A stretch of DNA of 62,739 bases, taken from Treponema sp. Lineage in GTDB: Bacteria > Spirochaetota > Spirochaetia > Treponematales > Treponemataceae. The stretch is taken from contig JAKSTM010000010.1 in assembly GCA_024402565.1 (NCBI GenBank), positions 1 to 62,739 of the forward strand, in the 5' to 3' direction. Of the stretch, positions 7,813-16,327 are shown one piece after another. A model generated the notes under the pieces. The model was given only the letters and a program-made list of their open reading frames with translations. It did no database searches and was not told the DNA's origin. The first letter of the stretch is position 1, and every line of letters begins with the position of its first letter. The translations under genes were made by a program, and so were the position numbers.

Positions 7813-9138
7813 ATGGAAGTTGAATTAAAAGATAGAATTCCACCTCATAGTATAGAAGCAGAACAAGCGGTTCTGGGAGCTCTTCTTCTTGATTGGGGAA
7901 CAATGGGGGAAGTAATAAATTATCTTCGTCCAGAAAGATTTTATTCTCTCCAAAACCAAGTTATTTATGAAGGTCTTTTGTCTCTTTTCAAGCAGAATAT
8001 ACATGGTGATATCCTGGCATTGGTAAATGAACTTACAAAGCTTGGGAAATTGGAACAGGCTGGAGGGACTGCATATATTGCATCTCTTACAGATACAGTT
8101 CCATCAAGTGCTAACATTGAATATTATGCAAAAATTGTAATGGACCGTTCAACCCGACGTGATCTTATTAAGATTTCTTCAGAAATGAGAAGTTCTGCTT
8201 TTGATGTTGGAAGAGAAAGTGCAGATCTTCTTGGTGAAGCTGAACAGAAAATTTTTGCACTTAATGAACGTAATGAAACGACCACAATTTATTCAATGCA
8301 AGATGTTATGACACGAACTGTTGAATTGATTGACGCCCGAAGCAGAAGTAAACAACAGTTTACCGGTGTTCCAACTGGTTATGCAAAACTTGATTCAATG
8401 ACTTGTGGTTTTCAGAAACAGGAACTTATTATTATTGGTGCCCGTCCTTCTATAGGAAAGACAGCATTTGCTCTTTCAATGATGCAGAATATTGCTGTGG
8501 AAAAAAATATTCCTTGTGGTTTCTTTTCTCTTGAAATGCCATATGAATCAATTGGTCAGCGTTTATTAAGTCAAGAAGCCCGAATTCCTTCAGGAAAATT
8601 AAGGAGTGGTGTGCTTACATTAGCAGAATTCAAAAAACTTCAGGATGCCGCTGGCAGATGTTTTAATGCGCCTCTTTATATTGTAGATACTCCGAATATG
8701 AAGTTGCTTGATTTACGCGCTATGGCGAGACGTATGAAAGTGGCCCACGATGTTCAAATAATTTTTATTGACTACATCGGACTTATTTCTACTGAAAATA
8801 CAAATGCTCCAGTTTACGAACAGATTTCTGAGATTTCAAAATCTTTGAAAGCACTTGCACGTGAGTTGGAAATTCCTATTGTTGCTCTTTGTCAGGTATC
8901 GCGAGACGCAGAAGGTCAAGAACCAAACCTGGCACAGCTTCGAGGTTCTGGATCTATTGAACAGGATGCTGACGTTGTTATGTTCCTTCACCGTGATCGT
9001 AAATCTCTTGATGAAAATAATGCTGTTCAGGACGCAAAATTAATTGTAGCTAAACAGCGAAATGGTATGACTGGTGATGTAGAACTTATGTTCCTTGCAG
9101 GATACACAAAGTTCGAGTCGGCTGTGAAAGACGACTAG
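7813..9138 (+). CDS. dnaB: Replicative DNA helicase DnaB
   Basis: 441 residues: an N-terminal DnaB_N helical domain (RIPPHSIEAEQAVLGALL), a linker helix, and a RecA-like ATPase domain with Walker A GARPSIGKTA (K216). A Walker B region (IIFIDYIGL) and the QLRGSGSIEQDADVVMFLHRD C-terminal motifs follow. The hexameric helicase unwinds DNA at the fork and recruits primase. An AAGGG site precedes the ATG. It follows the rpsF-rplI operon in the order conserved in many bacteria, but a terminator separates the two. A DnaA box and an 11-bp repeat array lie in its promoter region. Confidence 0.97.
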   Translation: MEVELKDRIPPHSIEAEQAVLGALLLDWGTMGEVINYLRPERFYSLQNQVIYEGLLSLFKQNIHGDILALVNELTKLGKLEQAGGTAYIASLTDTVPSSANIEYYAKIVMDRSTRRDLIKISSEMRSSAFDVGRESADLLGEAEQKIFALNERNETTTIYSMQDVMTRTVELIDARSRSKQQFTGVPTGYAKLDSMTCGFQKQELIIIGARPSIGKTAFALSMMQNIAVEKNIPCGFFSLEMPYESIGQRLLSQEARIPSGKLRSGVLTLAEFKKLQDAAGRCFNAPLYIVDTPNMKLLDLRAMARRMKVAHDVQIIFIDYIGLISTENTNAPVYEQISEISKSLKALARELEIPIVALCQVSRDAEGQEPNLAQLRGSGSIEQDADVVMFLHRDRKSLDENNAVQDAKLIVAKQRNGMTGDVELMFLAGYTKFESAVKDD

Positions 9139-9151
9139 AACTTAATGTATT

Positions 9152-11659
9152 TTAGTAGGTTTCCCGTAAAGACTTTACAGTGAGGATAGAAGTAAAGTTT
9201 TTTAAACTTTGCTTATCGATTGGTGTAAAGGTTACAGTAACTGGAGTATCCGGAAGAACTGTAAAGCAGTTTCTTGAGAATCTACCTTTTAAATTGTGGC
9301 TGTCGAGACTAGTAAAGAATGCCGGTTTTTCCGAAGTTACTTCTATTTCTGCAATATTTTCTTTAACTGTAACTTTTGTCTTTATTTCAGGATGCTCTAA
9401 GTTGCAGTGTTTGTATAGACTTGGGAATATTGTTGTTTCACTTTTAAACACTTTATCATTTTTCTTGGCCTCTAAAACAGCGTTTACAAAAAAGGATCCT
9501 TTAGGGTAATCTTCTGAATCACTTTTTCCAGTGAAAATCAATTCTGGTTTCCCTGATTTTACATTGCTTTTTAATATTTGTGTCTTTGAAAGTTTTTTTC
9601 CGGAAAAATCATAATAATCAATTTTTACCGTACAGTTTAAATCCTCTTTATAATCATTAATTACAGAAATGCTAAAATTTCCGTCTTTGACCATTTGAGA
9701 GAGGTGCACAGGTTCAAACATTTCTTTTTCTGCATAATGAAGTAATTTCCAGTTTCCTCCATATTCAATTGAACTCCAGCTTGGGCCTGGCCATACATCG
9801 TTTAATTGCCATACCAATGCCCCCATACAATATGGTTCGAGGCTACGCCACCAGTCAACGGCCGTCCTTATTGCTACAGCTTGTTGAACTTGGGAAAGAT
9901 ATATCTGGTTTTCAAATCCATTTGGAAAACGGAAATAACGGGCAAAGCTTTCTAATAAGAGTGTGTTTCCACTTGGACTTCTTTGATGATATTCAGAGAT
10001 AGGACTGGTGAAGTTCATATCTTCTTCTGTCGAATATGTTTTTATACATTCTTTACTGACCATACTTTCATATCCAAATTCGCTTACGAAGCGTGGTTTT
10101 ATATCAAGATAGGCTTCAAAGTTTTTCTTTTCATGCCAGACTGACCAATAATGCATATCTCCTTGATTGTCTGAATGCCAGTTATCAGCAAAGTCATCTG
10201 GACCGGCACAAGGAGAGCTAGGCCACCAAAGACGGTCTGGATCAAGTTGCTTTACAAGAGGACCTATTAAGCCCTGATAAAGCCTATCATAATCTACAAG
10301 GTAACGATCTCTGTTCTGACGACTTTCCGGAAACCATGTTAAAGTTCCAAAATTTTCATTATTACCACACCAGATTCCGATACATGCATAACTTTGCAGG
10401 CGGTTTATTTGGTATATAACTTCATCACGAACATTTTTCAGGAAGTCCTCGGTAACAGGGTAAAGAGCACAAGCAAACATAAAGTCCTGCCATACAATTA
10501 AACCTAATCTGTCACAAATTTGATAAAAACAATCCTTTTCGTAAATTCCGCCTCCCCATACGCGGATACAGTTCATGTTTGCATCTTTGGCAGATTTTAA
10601 GAGGTCATAGTAAGTGTCGAATTCCCATCTTGAAGGCAGTGCATCTGCAGGGATCCAGTTTGCACCTTTTGCAAAAATTTTGCGGCCATTATTTTGAAAA
10701 TATAGTGAACGGCCTCCATTTTTTTCTTTTTTTGTTATGCATTTTAAATCATGGAAAAAGAATTGCCGAGTAAATGTTTTTATATTACTATTTTCCCCTT
10801 TATATTTTATTGAAATGAAATAAGGGATATTTTCTTCAAGGTCGTCTTCTTTTAATTCTTCTGCAGTTTTCCAGATACTAGGATTTTTAACAGGAATCGT
10901 AACTTCAAATTGATTTTTACCTTTTTCCAGTGAAATATTTTTAATGATTTCTATATCATTTAAGTTTAATCCAGAAATATTCACTGTAAAATCTTTATTT
11001 GTTTTAATGAATGAATCAAATTCAATAAGGCATTTTATTTTCCATAAATCATCACCATCAACGTGTTTGTGTGAAAAATTCATTTTAAGTGAATCAAAAA
11101 GACCTGTTGTAACTGTATCTATAAAAATGTCACCATAGATTCCTGATACCATGAGGCAAGGCCCCCAGTCCCATCCTGAATGACTTTGACATTTACGTAT
11201 TAAATTTCTATTAGGTGAGAAAACATCAGCCTTGTTGTAAGGAACAGGATAAGGGAGTTTTTCTGATTCTTTTTTTGCTTCTTTTTCTGCAGAGTGGAAA
11301 ATGATTTTTATAGTATTTTCACCATTCTTTAACAAAGATGTGATATTAAAGCGGTGTCGTAAAAACATATTGTTTCCGCTTCCAGCGAGTTTGTCATTTA
11401 TGTATAAATCAAAAATGGTATCAACTTCAGTAAGTTCAAGAATGGCGAATGATTTCGGAACTTTTACATACATAAAAGTTCTTTCCAAAATGAAATCTTC
11501 TTGATTAAGCCAAAGAAGCTCTTGTTCATTTTTTCCAAAATATGGATCGGGAATTACACCAGCTTCTATTAATGCTGAGTGAAAATCCCCAGGAATTGAA
11601 GCTTCAACTGTATGACCTGCGCCTTTTAGGTTCCATTTCCCTGAAAGTGATAACTGCAT
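9152..11659 (-). CDS. Beta-mannosidase, glycoside hydrolase family 2
   Basis: 835 residues with no signal peptide, so probably cytoplasmic. The N-terminal sugar-binding jelly roll carries SGKWNLKG and IPGDFHSAL. Immunoglobulin-like and TIM-barrel domains follow. The acid/base Glu is E435 in WCGNNE and the nucleophile Glu is E527 in FVSEFG, both in the contexts expected for clan GH-A GH2 mannosidases. It would remove terminal beta-linked mannose from imported mannooligosaccharides. The ATG at 11659 is set by the GGAG at 11669-11666. The longer frame starting at 11683 runs through a terminator hairpin. No transporter lies next to it. Confidence 0.9.
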   Translation of the reverse strand: MQLSLSGKWNLKGAGHTVEASIPGDFHSALIEAGVIPDPYFGKNEQELLWLNQEDFILERTFMYVKVPKSFAILELTEVDTIFDLYINDKLAGSGNNMFLRHRFNITSLLKNGENTIKIIFHSAEKEAKKESEKLPYPVPYNKADVFSPNRNLIRKCQSHSGWDWGPCLMVSGIYGDIFIDTVTTGLFDSLKMNFSHKHVDGDDLWKIKCLIEFDSFIKTNKDFTVNISGLNLNDIEIIKNISLEKGKNQFEVTIPVKNPSIWKTAEELKEDDLEENIPYFISIKYKGENSNIKTFTRQFFFHDLKCITKKEKNGGRSLYFQNNGRKIFAKGANWIPADALPSRWEFDTYYDLLKSAKDANMNCIRVWGGGIYEKDCFYQICDRLGLIVWQDFMFACALYPVTEDFLKNVRDEVIYQINRLQSYACIGIWCGNNENFGTLTWFPESRQNRDRYLVDYDRLYQGLIGPLVKQLDPDRLWWPSSPCAGPDDFADNWHSDNQGDMHYWSVWHEKKNFEAYLDIKPRFVSEFGYESMVSKECIKTYSTEEDMNFTSPISEYHQRSPSGNTLLLESFARYFRFPNGFENQIYLSQVQQAVAIRTAVDWWRSLEPYCMGALVWQLNDVWPGPSWSSIEYGGNWKLLHYAEKEMFEPVHLSQMVKDGNFSISVINDYKEDLNCTVKIDYYDFSGKKLSKTQILKSNVKSGKPELIFTGKSDSEDYPKGSFFVNAVLEAKKNDKVFKSETTIFPSLYKHCNLEHPEIKTKVTVKENIAEIEVTSEKPAFFTSLDSHNLKGRFSRNCFTVLPDTPVTVTFTPIDKQSLKNFTSILTVKSLRETY

Positions 11660-11669
11660 ATTAATCTCC

Positions 11670-11706
11670 AAAAAAAATACCACGTCTTAAGTTTTCCAGA
11701 CGTGGT
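11670..11706 (-). terminator. Terminator hairpin between the P83/100 and beta-mannosidase genes
   Basis: A perfect 9-bp stem (11698-11706 with 11679-11687) is followed on the minus strand by A and eight T residues. The T-run abuts the GGAG of the mannosidase gene, leaving no room for a promoter between them. Confidence 0.85.
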
Positions 11707-11730
11707 AAGTAATAATTTATATGTTTGAAA

Positions 11731-13323
11731 TTAGTTTATCGGAGCAAGTCCTGTTTTGGAAAGAACTGTTATTTTACCGTTCGAATTTGTAACTACAACT
11801 CCAGAGTCATTTATAGTAATTGGTGTTGAAGCTTTAACTTCGATAGTAGATTTCAGCTTCAGTTTAAGGTCTGAACTGTATTTTCCAATAAATGCTTTAT
11901 TATCAGAAATGATAACACAATAAAAATCATCTCCATCTTTAATGAGCATTGAATTTTCTGTAACAGTTTCTTCAGTTTCCGAATTGATTTCTAAGGAATC
12001 TTTATCAAGAATAACAAGTTTTATAGCTCCGTTCATTGCGTTTTCACCACAAATTGCAATGAATCCTTCGGATGTTTCATAAATGGTTCTGTTTCTGATT
12101 GTGGTAACAGGGGAGTCTTTAATTATTGTTCCATCTTCAGAAGAAAGTTTTACAATTCGAGAAAGAAGCTGAGCTTCATCAACAAGGTTTAATGCATATG
12201 AAGCATTCATTTTTGCCATTGCGGCTTCTTTATCTTGAATTTCTTTCTGATCTTTTGCTATTTCTTTACGCTCTGTCTGAGCTTCTGTATTTTTCTTATC
12301 AGCTACAGCCTGTTGTTCCTTTGCTTCAGTTTTAGCTTCTTCAGTTTTAGCTTTCTGTTCTGCTTCTTTTTCTTTTTGTTCGGTTAATTCTTCTTTTGCT
12401 TCATCAGCTTTTTTTTGAGCTTCTTCAGCGGCTTCTTGTTTTTCAGAATCTTCAGGGTTTTCTGCCGCTTCTTTTTTTGCTTCATCAGCGTTTTTCTGAG
12501 CTTCTTCAGCTTTCTTCTGAGATTCGCTAGTTTTTACCTTTTCTTCTTCAAGTTTTTTCTGCTCTTCAACAGCTTTTTTCTGGCTTTCCTGAGCTTTTTC
12601 TGTTGCTTGTTCTGCTTCACGTTCTTTCAGATTTACCATGTCTTTTCGTGAATCAATATTTTTGTCGTCATCTTCCTGCATTGAATCAACTACTTTTGAA
12701 TCACTGATAACGGAGGTATCTACTGTTGAAATACCACCATTTGTGACATCAAAAAGAGGAATGATGATTTCTGATTTTCCAGGCCAGTTTTTATAATTGA
12801 CATCAAGTCCACAATTATCTTCTGTCAGGTTTTTTGTAACAATATCCTTATATTTTTCAGAAAAAGTATTCATGTTTCCACGATATACTGCATTATATAC
12901 TGTTACGAATGTTGCAATTGTTTGTGCGTCCTGATCTGAATATCCGTATGCTTCTGAAAGATATGCTGCAATAATATGACGAAGATTCCTAATGTGATCG
13001 ACAAGAGCATTTTCTCCAATAATAAGGATGTCTGCATCCAACTTTCCTTTTTCTGCTGGATCGATAGCATGGATTATGAAATATTTGGATTTGTTTCCTG
13101 CCTGAGAAGGAACTGAAATATCACTTCCGATAACTGTTCCAAGTCCAGTACCAATTGCTTTGATTGCTTCAAGTGAATCAATTACCTTATGAGGACCAAC
13201 ATAGTTAATAAATTCGATTGTAGTATTTTTAGTTGAAGTTAATTCGTCTTGATTAACAGAAAGGGCCGATACAGAAGCTGACATTAAAAAGGCAGCACAT
13301 AATAAAGCAGAGAACTTTTTCAT
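11731..13323 (-). CDS. Secreted P83/100-family spirochaete antigen
   Basis: 530 residues with a clear signal peptide (MKKFSALLCAAFLMSASVSA). The N-terminal domain (about 20-210) has the P83/100-type start (TIEFINYVGPHKVIDS). A central Lys/Glu/Ala/Gln-rich coiled coil spans about 215-385. The C-terminal domain is rich in beta strands. This is the layout of the spirochaete P83/100 family, probably a periplasmic or membrane-associated antigen; its biochemical function is unknown. A TGGAGT site precedes the ATG and a TATAAT (minus strand, 13350-13345) lies just upstream. A strong terminator follows the gene. Confidence 0.85.
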   Translation of the reverse strand: MKKFSALLCAAFLMSASVSALSVNQDELTSTKNTTIEFINYVGPHKVIDSLEAIKAIGTGLGTVIGSDISVPSQAGNKSKYFIIHAIDPAEKGKLDADILIIGENALVDHIRNLRHIIAAYLSEAYGYSDQDAQTIATFVTVYNAVYRGNMNTFSEKYKDIVTKNLTEDNCGLDVNYKNWPGKSEIIIPLFDVTNGGISTVDTSVISDSKVVDSMQEDDDKNIDSRKDMVNLKEREAEQATEKAQESQKKAVEEQKKLEEEKVKTSESQKKAEEAQKNADEAKKEAAENPEDSEKQEAAEEAQKKADEAKEELTEQKEKEAEQKAKTEEAKTEAKEQQAVADKKNTEAQTERKEIAKDQKEIQDKEAAMAKMNASYALNLVDEAQLLSRIVKLSSEDGTIIKDSPVTTIRNRTIYETSEGFIAICGENAMNGAIKLVILDKDSLEINSETEETVTENSMLIKDGDDFYCVIISDNKAFIGKYSSDLKLKLKSTIEVKASTPITINDSGVVVTNSNGKITVLSKTGLAPIN

Positions 13324-13371
13324 CTTTTATACTCCATTTTCTCTATTATACCATATCTTTGGAAAATGTGA

Positions 13372-13377
13372 TATATT
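13372..13377 (+). promoter_or_regulatory. -10-like element giving a possibly leaderless transcript
   Basis: TATATT ends 7 nt before the ATG at 13385, and no ribosome binding site is present between them. No good -35 is visible. Confidence 0.4.
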
Positions 13378-13384
13378 AGAAAAT

Positions 13385-14581
13385 ATGATAGCAAAACATG
13401 TAAAAACAATTCTGGAAAGTCCGTCTAATGGAGTAATCCGTAAGATGTTTGAAGAAGGGGCCGTACTTAAAGCTAAATACGGTGCTGATAATGTATATGA
13501 TTTTTCTATAGGAAATCCAGATTTGGATCCTCCTGCAAAAGTTCAGACTGCAATTGAAAAATATGCAAAAGAAACTTCAAAAGGAGCTCACGGATATATG
13601 CCTAATGCAGGTTATCAGTTTGTTCGTGAAGCAATGGCAAAAAAGACAGAACAAGAACAGGGGGTTCCTGTTGATTTTTCTAATGTAGTTATGTGTGTCG
13701 GCGCAGGATCTGCTTTAAATGTTGCTTTAAAAAGTCTTTTGAATCCAGGTGATGAAGTTATTGTTCCATGTCCATACTTTACTGAATATGATCATTACAT
13801 TCATAATCATAATGGAGAAATTGTAAGAGTTCAGACAAAAGATGATTTCTCACTGGATATGAATACTATTAAGGCCGCACTTAATGAAAAGACTGCAGCA
13901 ATAATTATTAATAGCCCTAACAATCCTTCAGGTAGAATTTATTCAGAAGGAGATATTCAGAATCTTTGTGATGTATTAAAGGAACATGCAAAAACATCTG
14001 ATCGTAATGTTTATATAATTGCTGATGAACCTTATCGTGCTATTACATATGGTGGAAAAACTGTAGCTCCAATTTTCCCAAAATATGAATATACAATAAT
14101 ATGTACAAGTTTCGCTAAAAACCTTTCTGTTCCAGGAGAACGAATTGGTTATACTTGTGTTAATCCAGCTTGTCCGGAAGCTAAAGATGTGGTGGCTGCA
14201 AATATTTTCTGTCTTCGTACTCTTGGTTTTGTTAATGCCCCTGCATTTTTCCAGAAAGTAATTGCAGAAAGCTGGGATGCAGATTGTGATTATTCACTTT
14301 ATGAAAAACGTAGAAATGAACTTATTGAAATCATGGAATATGCCGGTTATGAGTATGCCATGCCTGAAGGTGCATTTTATCTTTTCGTAAAAGTTCCGGA
14401 TGGATGGGATGGTGATGATATGGCATTTACAAATCATCTTAAGAAATTCAATATTCTTTGTGCACCAGGATCTGGTTTTGGAGGTAAAGGCTGGTTCCGA
14501 ATTGCTTATTGTTGTTCAGAACAAACAATATTGAATTCTCGTGAAGCTTTTAAAAAAGCTCATGATACTCCACGTGAATAA
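13385..14581 (+). CDS. Class I/II PLP-dependent aminotransferase (aspartate-aminotransferase-like)
   Basis: 398 residues of fold type I. The substrate/cofactor motif NSPNNPSG is at about 179-186, DEP follows, and the Schiff-base lysine is K245 in SFAKNLSVPGERIG. The length is normal. It probably moves amino groups between an amino acid and a 2-oxo acid; the substrate cannot be read from the sequence. It is divergent from the P83/100 gene with a 61-nt shared spacer and lacks an upstream ribosome binding site. It precedes the Wzi-like genes by 28 nt and so may be co-transcribed with them. Confidence 0.85.
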   Translation: MIAKHVKTILESPSNGVIRKMFEEGAVLKAKYGADNVYDFSIGNPDLDPPAKVQTAIEKYAKETSKGAHGYMPNAGYQFVREAMAKKTEQEQGVPVDFSNVVMCVGAGSALNVALKSLLNPGDEVIVPCPYFTEYDHYIHNHNGEIVRVQTKDDFSLDMNTIKAALNEKTAAIIINSPNNPSGRIYSEGDIQNLCDVLKEHAKTSDRNVYIIADEPYRAITYGGKTVAPIFPKYEYTIICTSFAKNLSVPGERIGYTCVNPACPEAKDVVAANIFCLRTLGFVNAPAFFQKVIAESWDADCDYSLYEKRRNELIEIMEYAGYEYAMPEGAFYLFVKVPDGWDGDDMAFTNHLKKFNILCAPGSGFGGKGWFRIAYCCSEQTILNSREAFKKAHDTPRE

Positions 14582-14609
14582 AGTATTCTGAAATAATCGG
14601 GAGAATAAA

Positions 14610-16286
14610 ATGCGTATAAAAAAGATTTTTCTCACAACTTGTTTTTTGGCTGTTTCTTTTTTATGTTTTTCTGAAACTGTTAGTGATATGCAGGTATTCA
14701 AAGCAGATCATTGGATTTACGATGCCATGAATACTTTATGTGCTGAATGTGGTGTTGTTCCTCTTTCAGGTAATGCACCTTTGTCTGCGGCAGAAATAAA
14801 ACTTAGTTTACGGCAGATTGATGAAGAAAAGCTTTCTGAAAGCGGAAAAGAATTATATAGAAAATCTATGGATCTTTTGTATACAAAAAAGACGCTTTTA
14901 GATTTAGGTGCATTTTCTGTTTTTGGAAATGTGAAAGTAACTCCTGAATTTTATTCTAGAACTAATACAAATATTCCATGGTCATTTCAATATAACCTGA
15001 CAGATAACCTTATTTCAGTTCCTTTAGGATTTGGGATTTCAAATTATTTTGTAACTGAAATAGAACCTTTTCTTTCGAGAGCCTGGGGTTATGTTCATGG
15101 AGATCCAAAAGGTGGAGATTATATTTCAACAAATCTTGAATATGATTTTTCTAAAATGGAATTTGAACAGCCACGATGGGCTTATGGCAGTTTGGGATAT
15201 TCTTCGGATAATTGGGGCGTAAATCTTGTAATGGGTAAAGAAGGTCTTCGTCATGGTAATTCTCTTATGGGAAGTGTTGTTTATAATGACGAATTCCTTA
15301 CCGATTTTTACACCCAGTTTAATGTTTTTTCTGAACGATTTAGAATCCAGCTTGATATAATAGAAGTGGAACTGAATCGTTATTTGTATTTTCATCAGGC
15401 CGAATTCCTGCCTTTTAAGAATTTCAAGTTTTCTGTTCTTGAAGGAAGTTTTGTAAATGCTCCATTCGAATTGCGTTTTCTTAATCCTATTATGCTTCAT
15501 CATTCCCATGCAGGCTGGTATGAATATGAAACTGATTCAGAAAGAAACTGGTATGGAAATGAAAGTCATTTCTGTGCATATATGTGTTTCCTGTTTGAGT
15601 ATGTACCTATTCAGAATCTCAGGCTTTATTTGAATTATGCTCAGACCGAATTTCAGACAAGCTGGGAAACACCTGATGTTCCAGGTGGAATGGGGATGCA
15701 GATGGGGGCAGAATACCGTTTGAATGCTCCGGCTTTTGGATATTGGATTTTTGGACTTGAAGGAATTTATACTAGCCCATGGATGTATATAAAAAATGGA
15801 AAGGAATGGAGCTTAATTAGTTTCAGAGATGCTCCGAATCATTCAGGACCTCTTGAAAGCTGGATTGGATTTAAATATGGTCCAGATTGTCTTGGAGGAC
15901 AATTGAAAATTGCTTATGAGAAACCAACAAAATGGAATGCAGAATTTGATTATTCTTTGGTTTCGCATGGAGCAAATGGATTCAGGAGTTTTTCAAAAAG
16001 TGAAAATGGATATTACAATTATTTTCCTTCAGTAGAAATCGGAAACGAAGCAGTTACTGAAGAAGAGAAAGAAAACATTCGAAATCAAAATACAAAAATG
16101 CTTCCTTCTGGTGTAATTCAGTATATGAATCAGATTGCTTTAAAAGGGGAATATAATTTTGATAATTATTTTTCAATTGGCTCTTCTCTGAATTATTCCT
16201 TTATTTTTAATAATGAAAATGTGGATGGAAATTTCCAGCAAGGATTGGAATTTTGTCTTTCTGGTACTTATCGGTTGTTTAATTAA
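14610..16286 (+). CDS. Wzi-like outer-membrane beta-barrel (capsule assembly family)
   Basis: 558 residues with a signal peptide (residues 1-21, ending CFSE). The N-terminal helical region (DHWIYDAMNTLCAECGVVPL, then an AEIKLSL motif) is typical of Wzi-family proteins. About 450 residues of alternating aromatic and polar strands follow, ending in a Phe-Asn-type terminus. Wzi is an outer-membrane lectin-like protein that anchors capsule. A CGGGAG site precedes the ATG. It is the first of two tandem homologues, and a third lies at 34752-36446. It may be involved in retaining the glycan made by the minus-strand operon. Confidence 0.75.
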   Translation: MRIKKIFLTTCFLAVSFLCFSETVSDMQVFKADHWIYDAMNTLCAECGVVPLSGNAPLSAAEIKLSLRQIDEEKLSESGKELYRKSMDLLYTKKTLLDLGAFSVFGNVKVTPEFYSRTNTNIPWSFQYNLTDNLISVPLGFGISNYFVTEIEPFLSRAWGYVHGDPKGGDYISTNLEYDFSKMEFEQPRWAYGSLGYSSDNWGVNLVMGKEGLRHGNSLMGSVVYNDEFLTDFYTQFNVFSERFRIQLDIIEVELNRYLYFHQAEFLPFKNFKFSVLEGSFVNAPFELRFLNPIMLHHSHAGWYEYETDSERNWYGNESHFCAYMCFLFEYVPIQNLRLYLNYAQTEFQTSWETPDVPGGMGMQMGAEYRLNAPAFGYWIFGLEGIYTSPWMYIKNGKEWSLISFRDAPNHSGPLESWIGFKYGPDCLGGQLKIAYEKPTKWNAEFDYSLVSHGANGFRSFSKSENGYYNYFPSVEIGNEAVTEEEKENIRNQNTKMLPSGVIQYMNQIALKGEYNFDNYFSIGSSLNYSFIFNNENVDGNFQQGLEFCLSGTYRLFN

Positions 16287-16327
16287 AATTTCAAAAATAA
16301 ATAAAAATCAATTATTTCGAGGAAATT

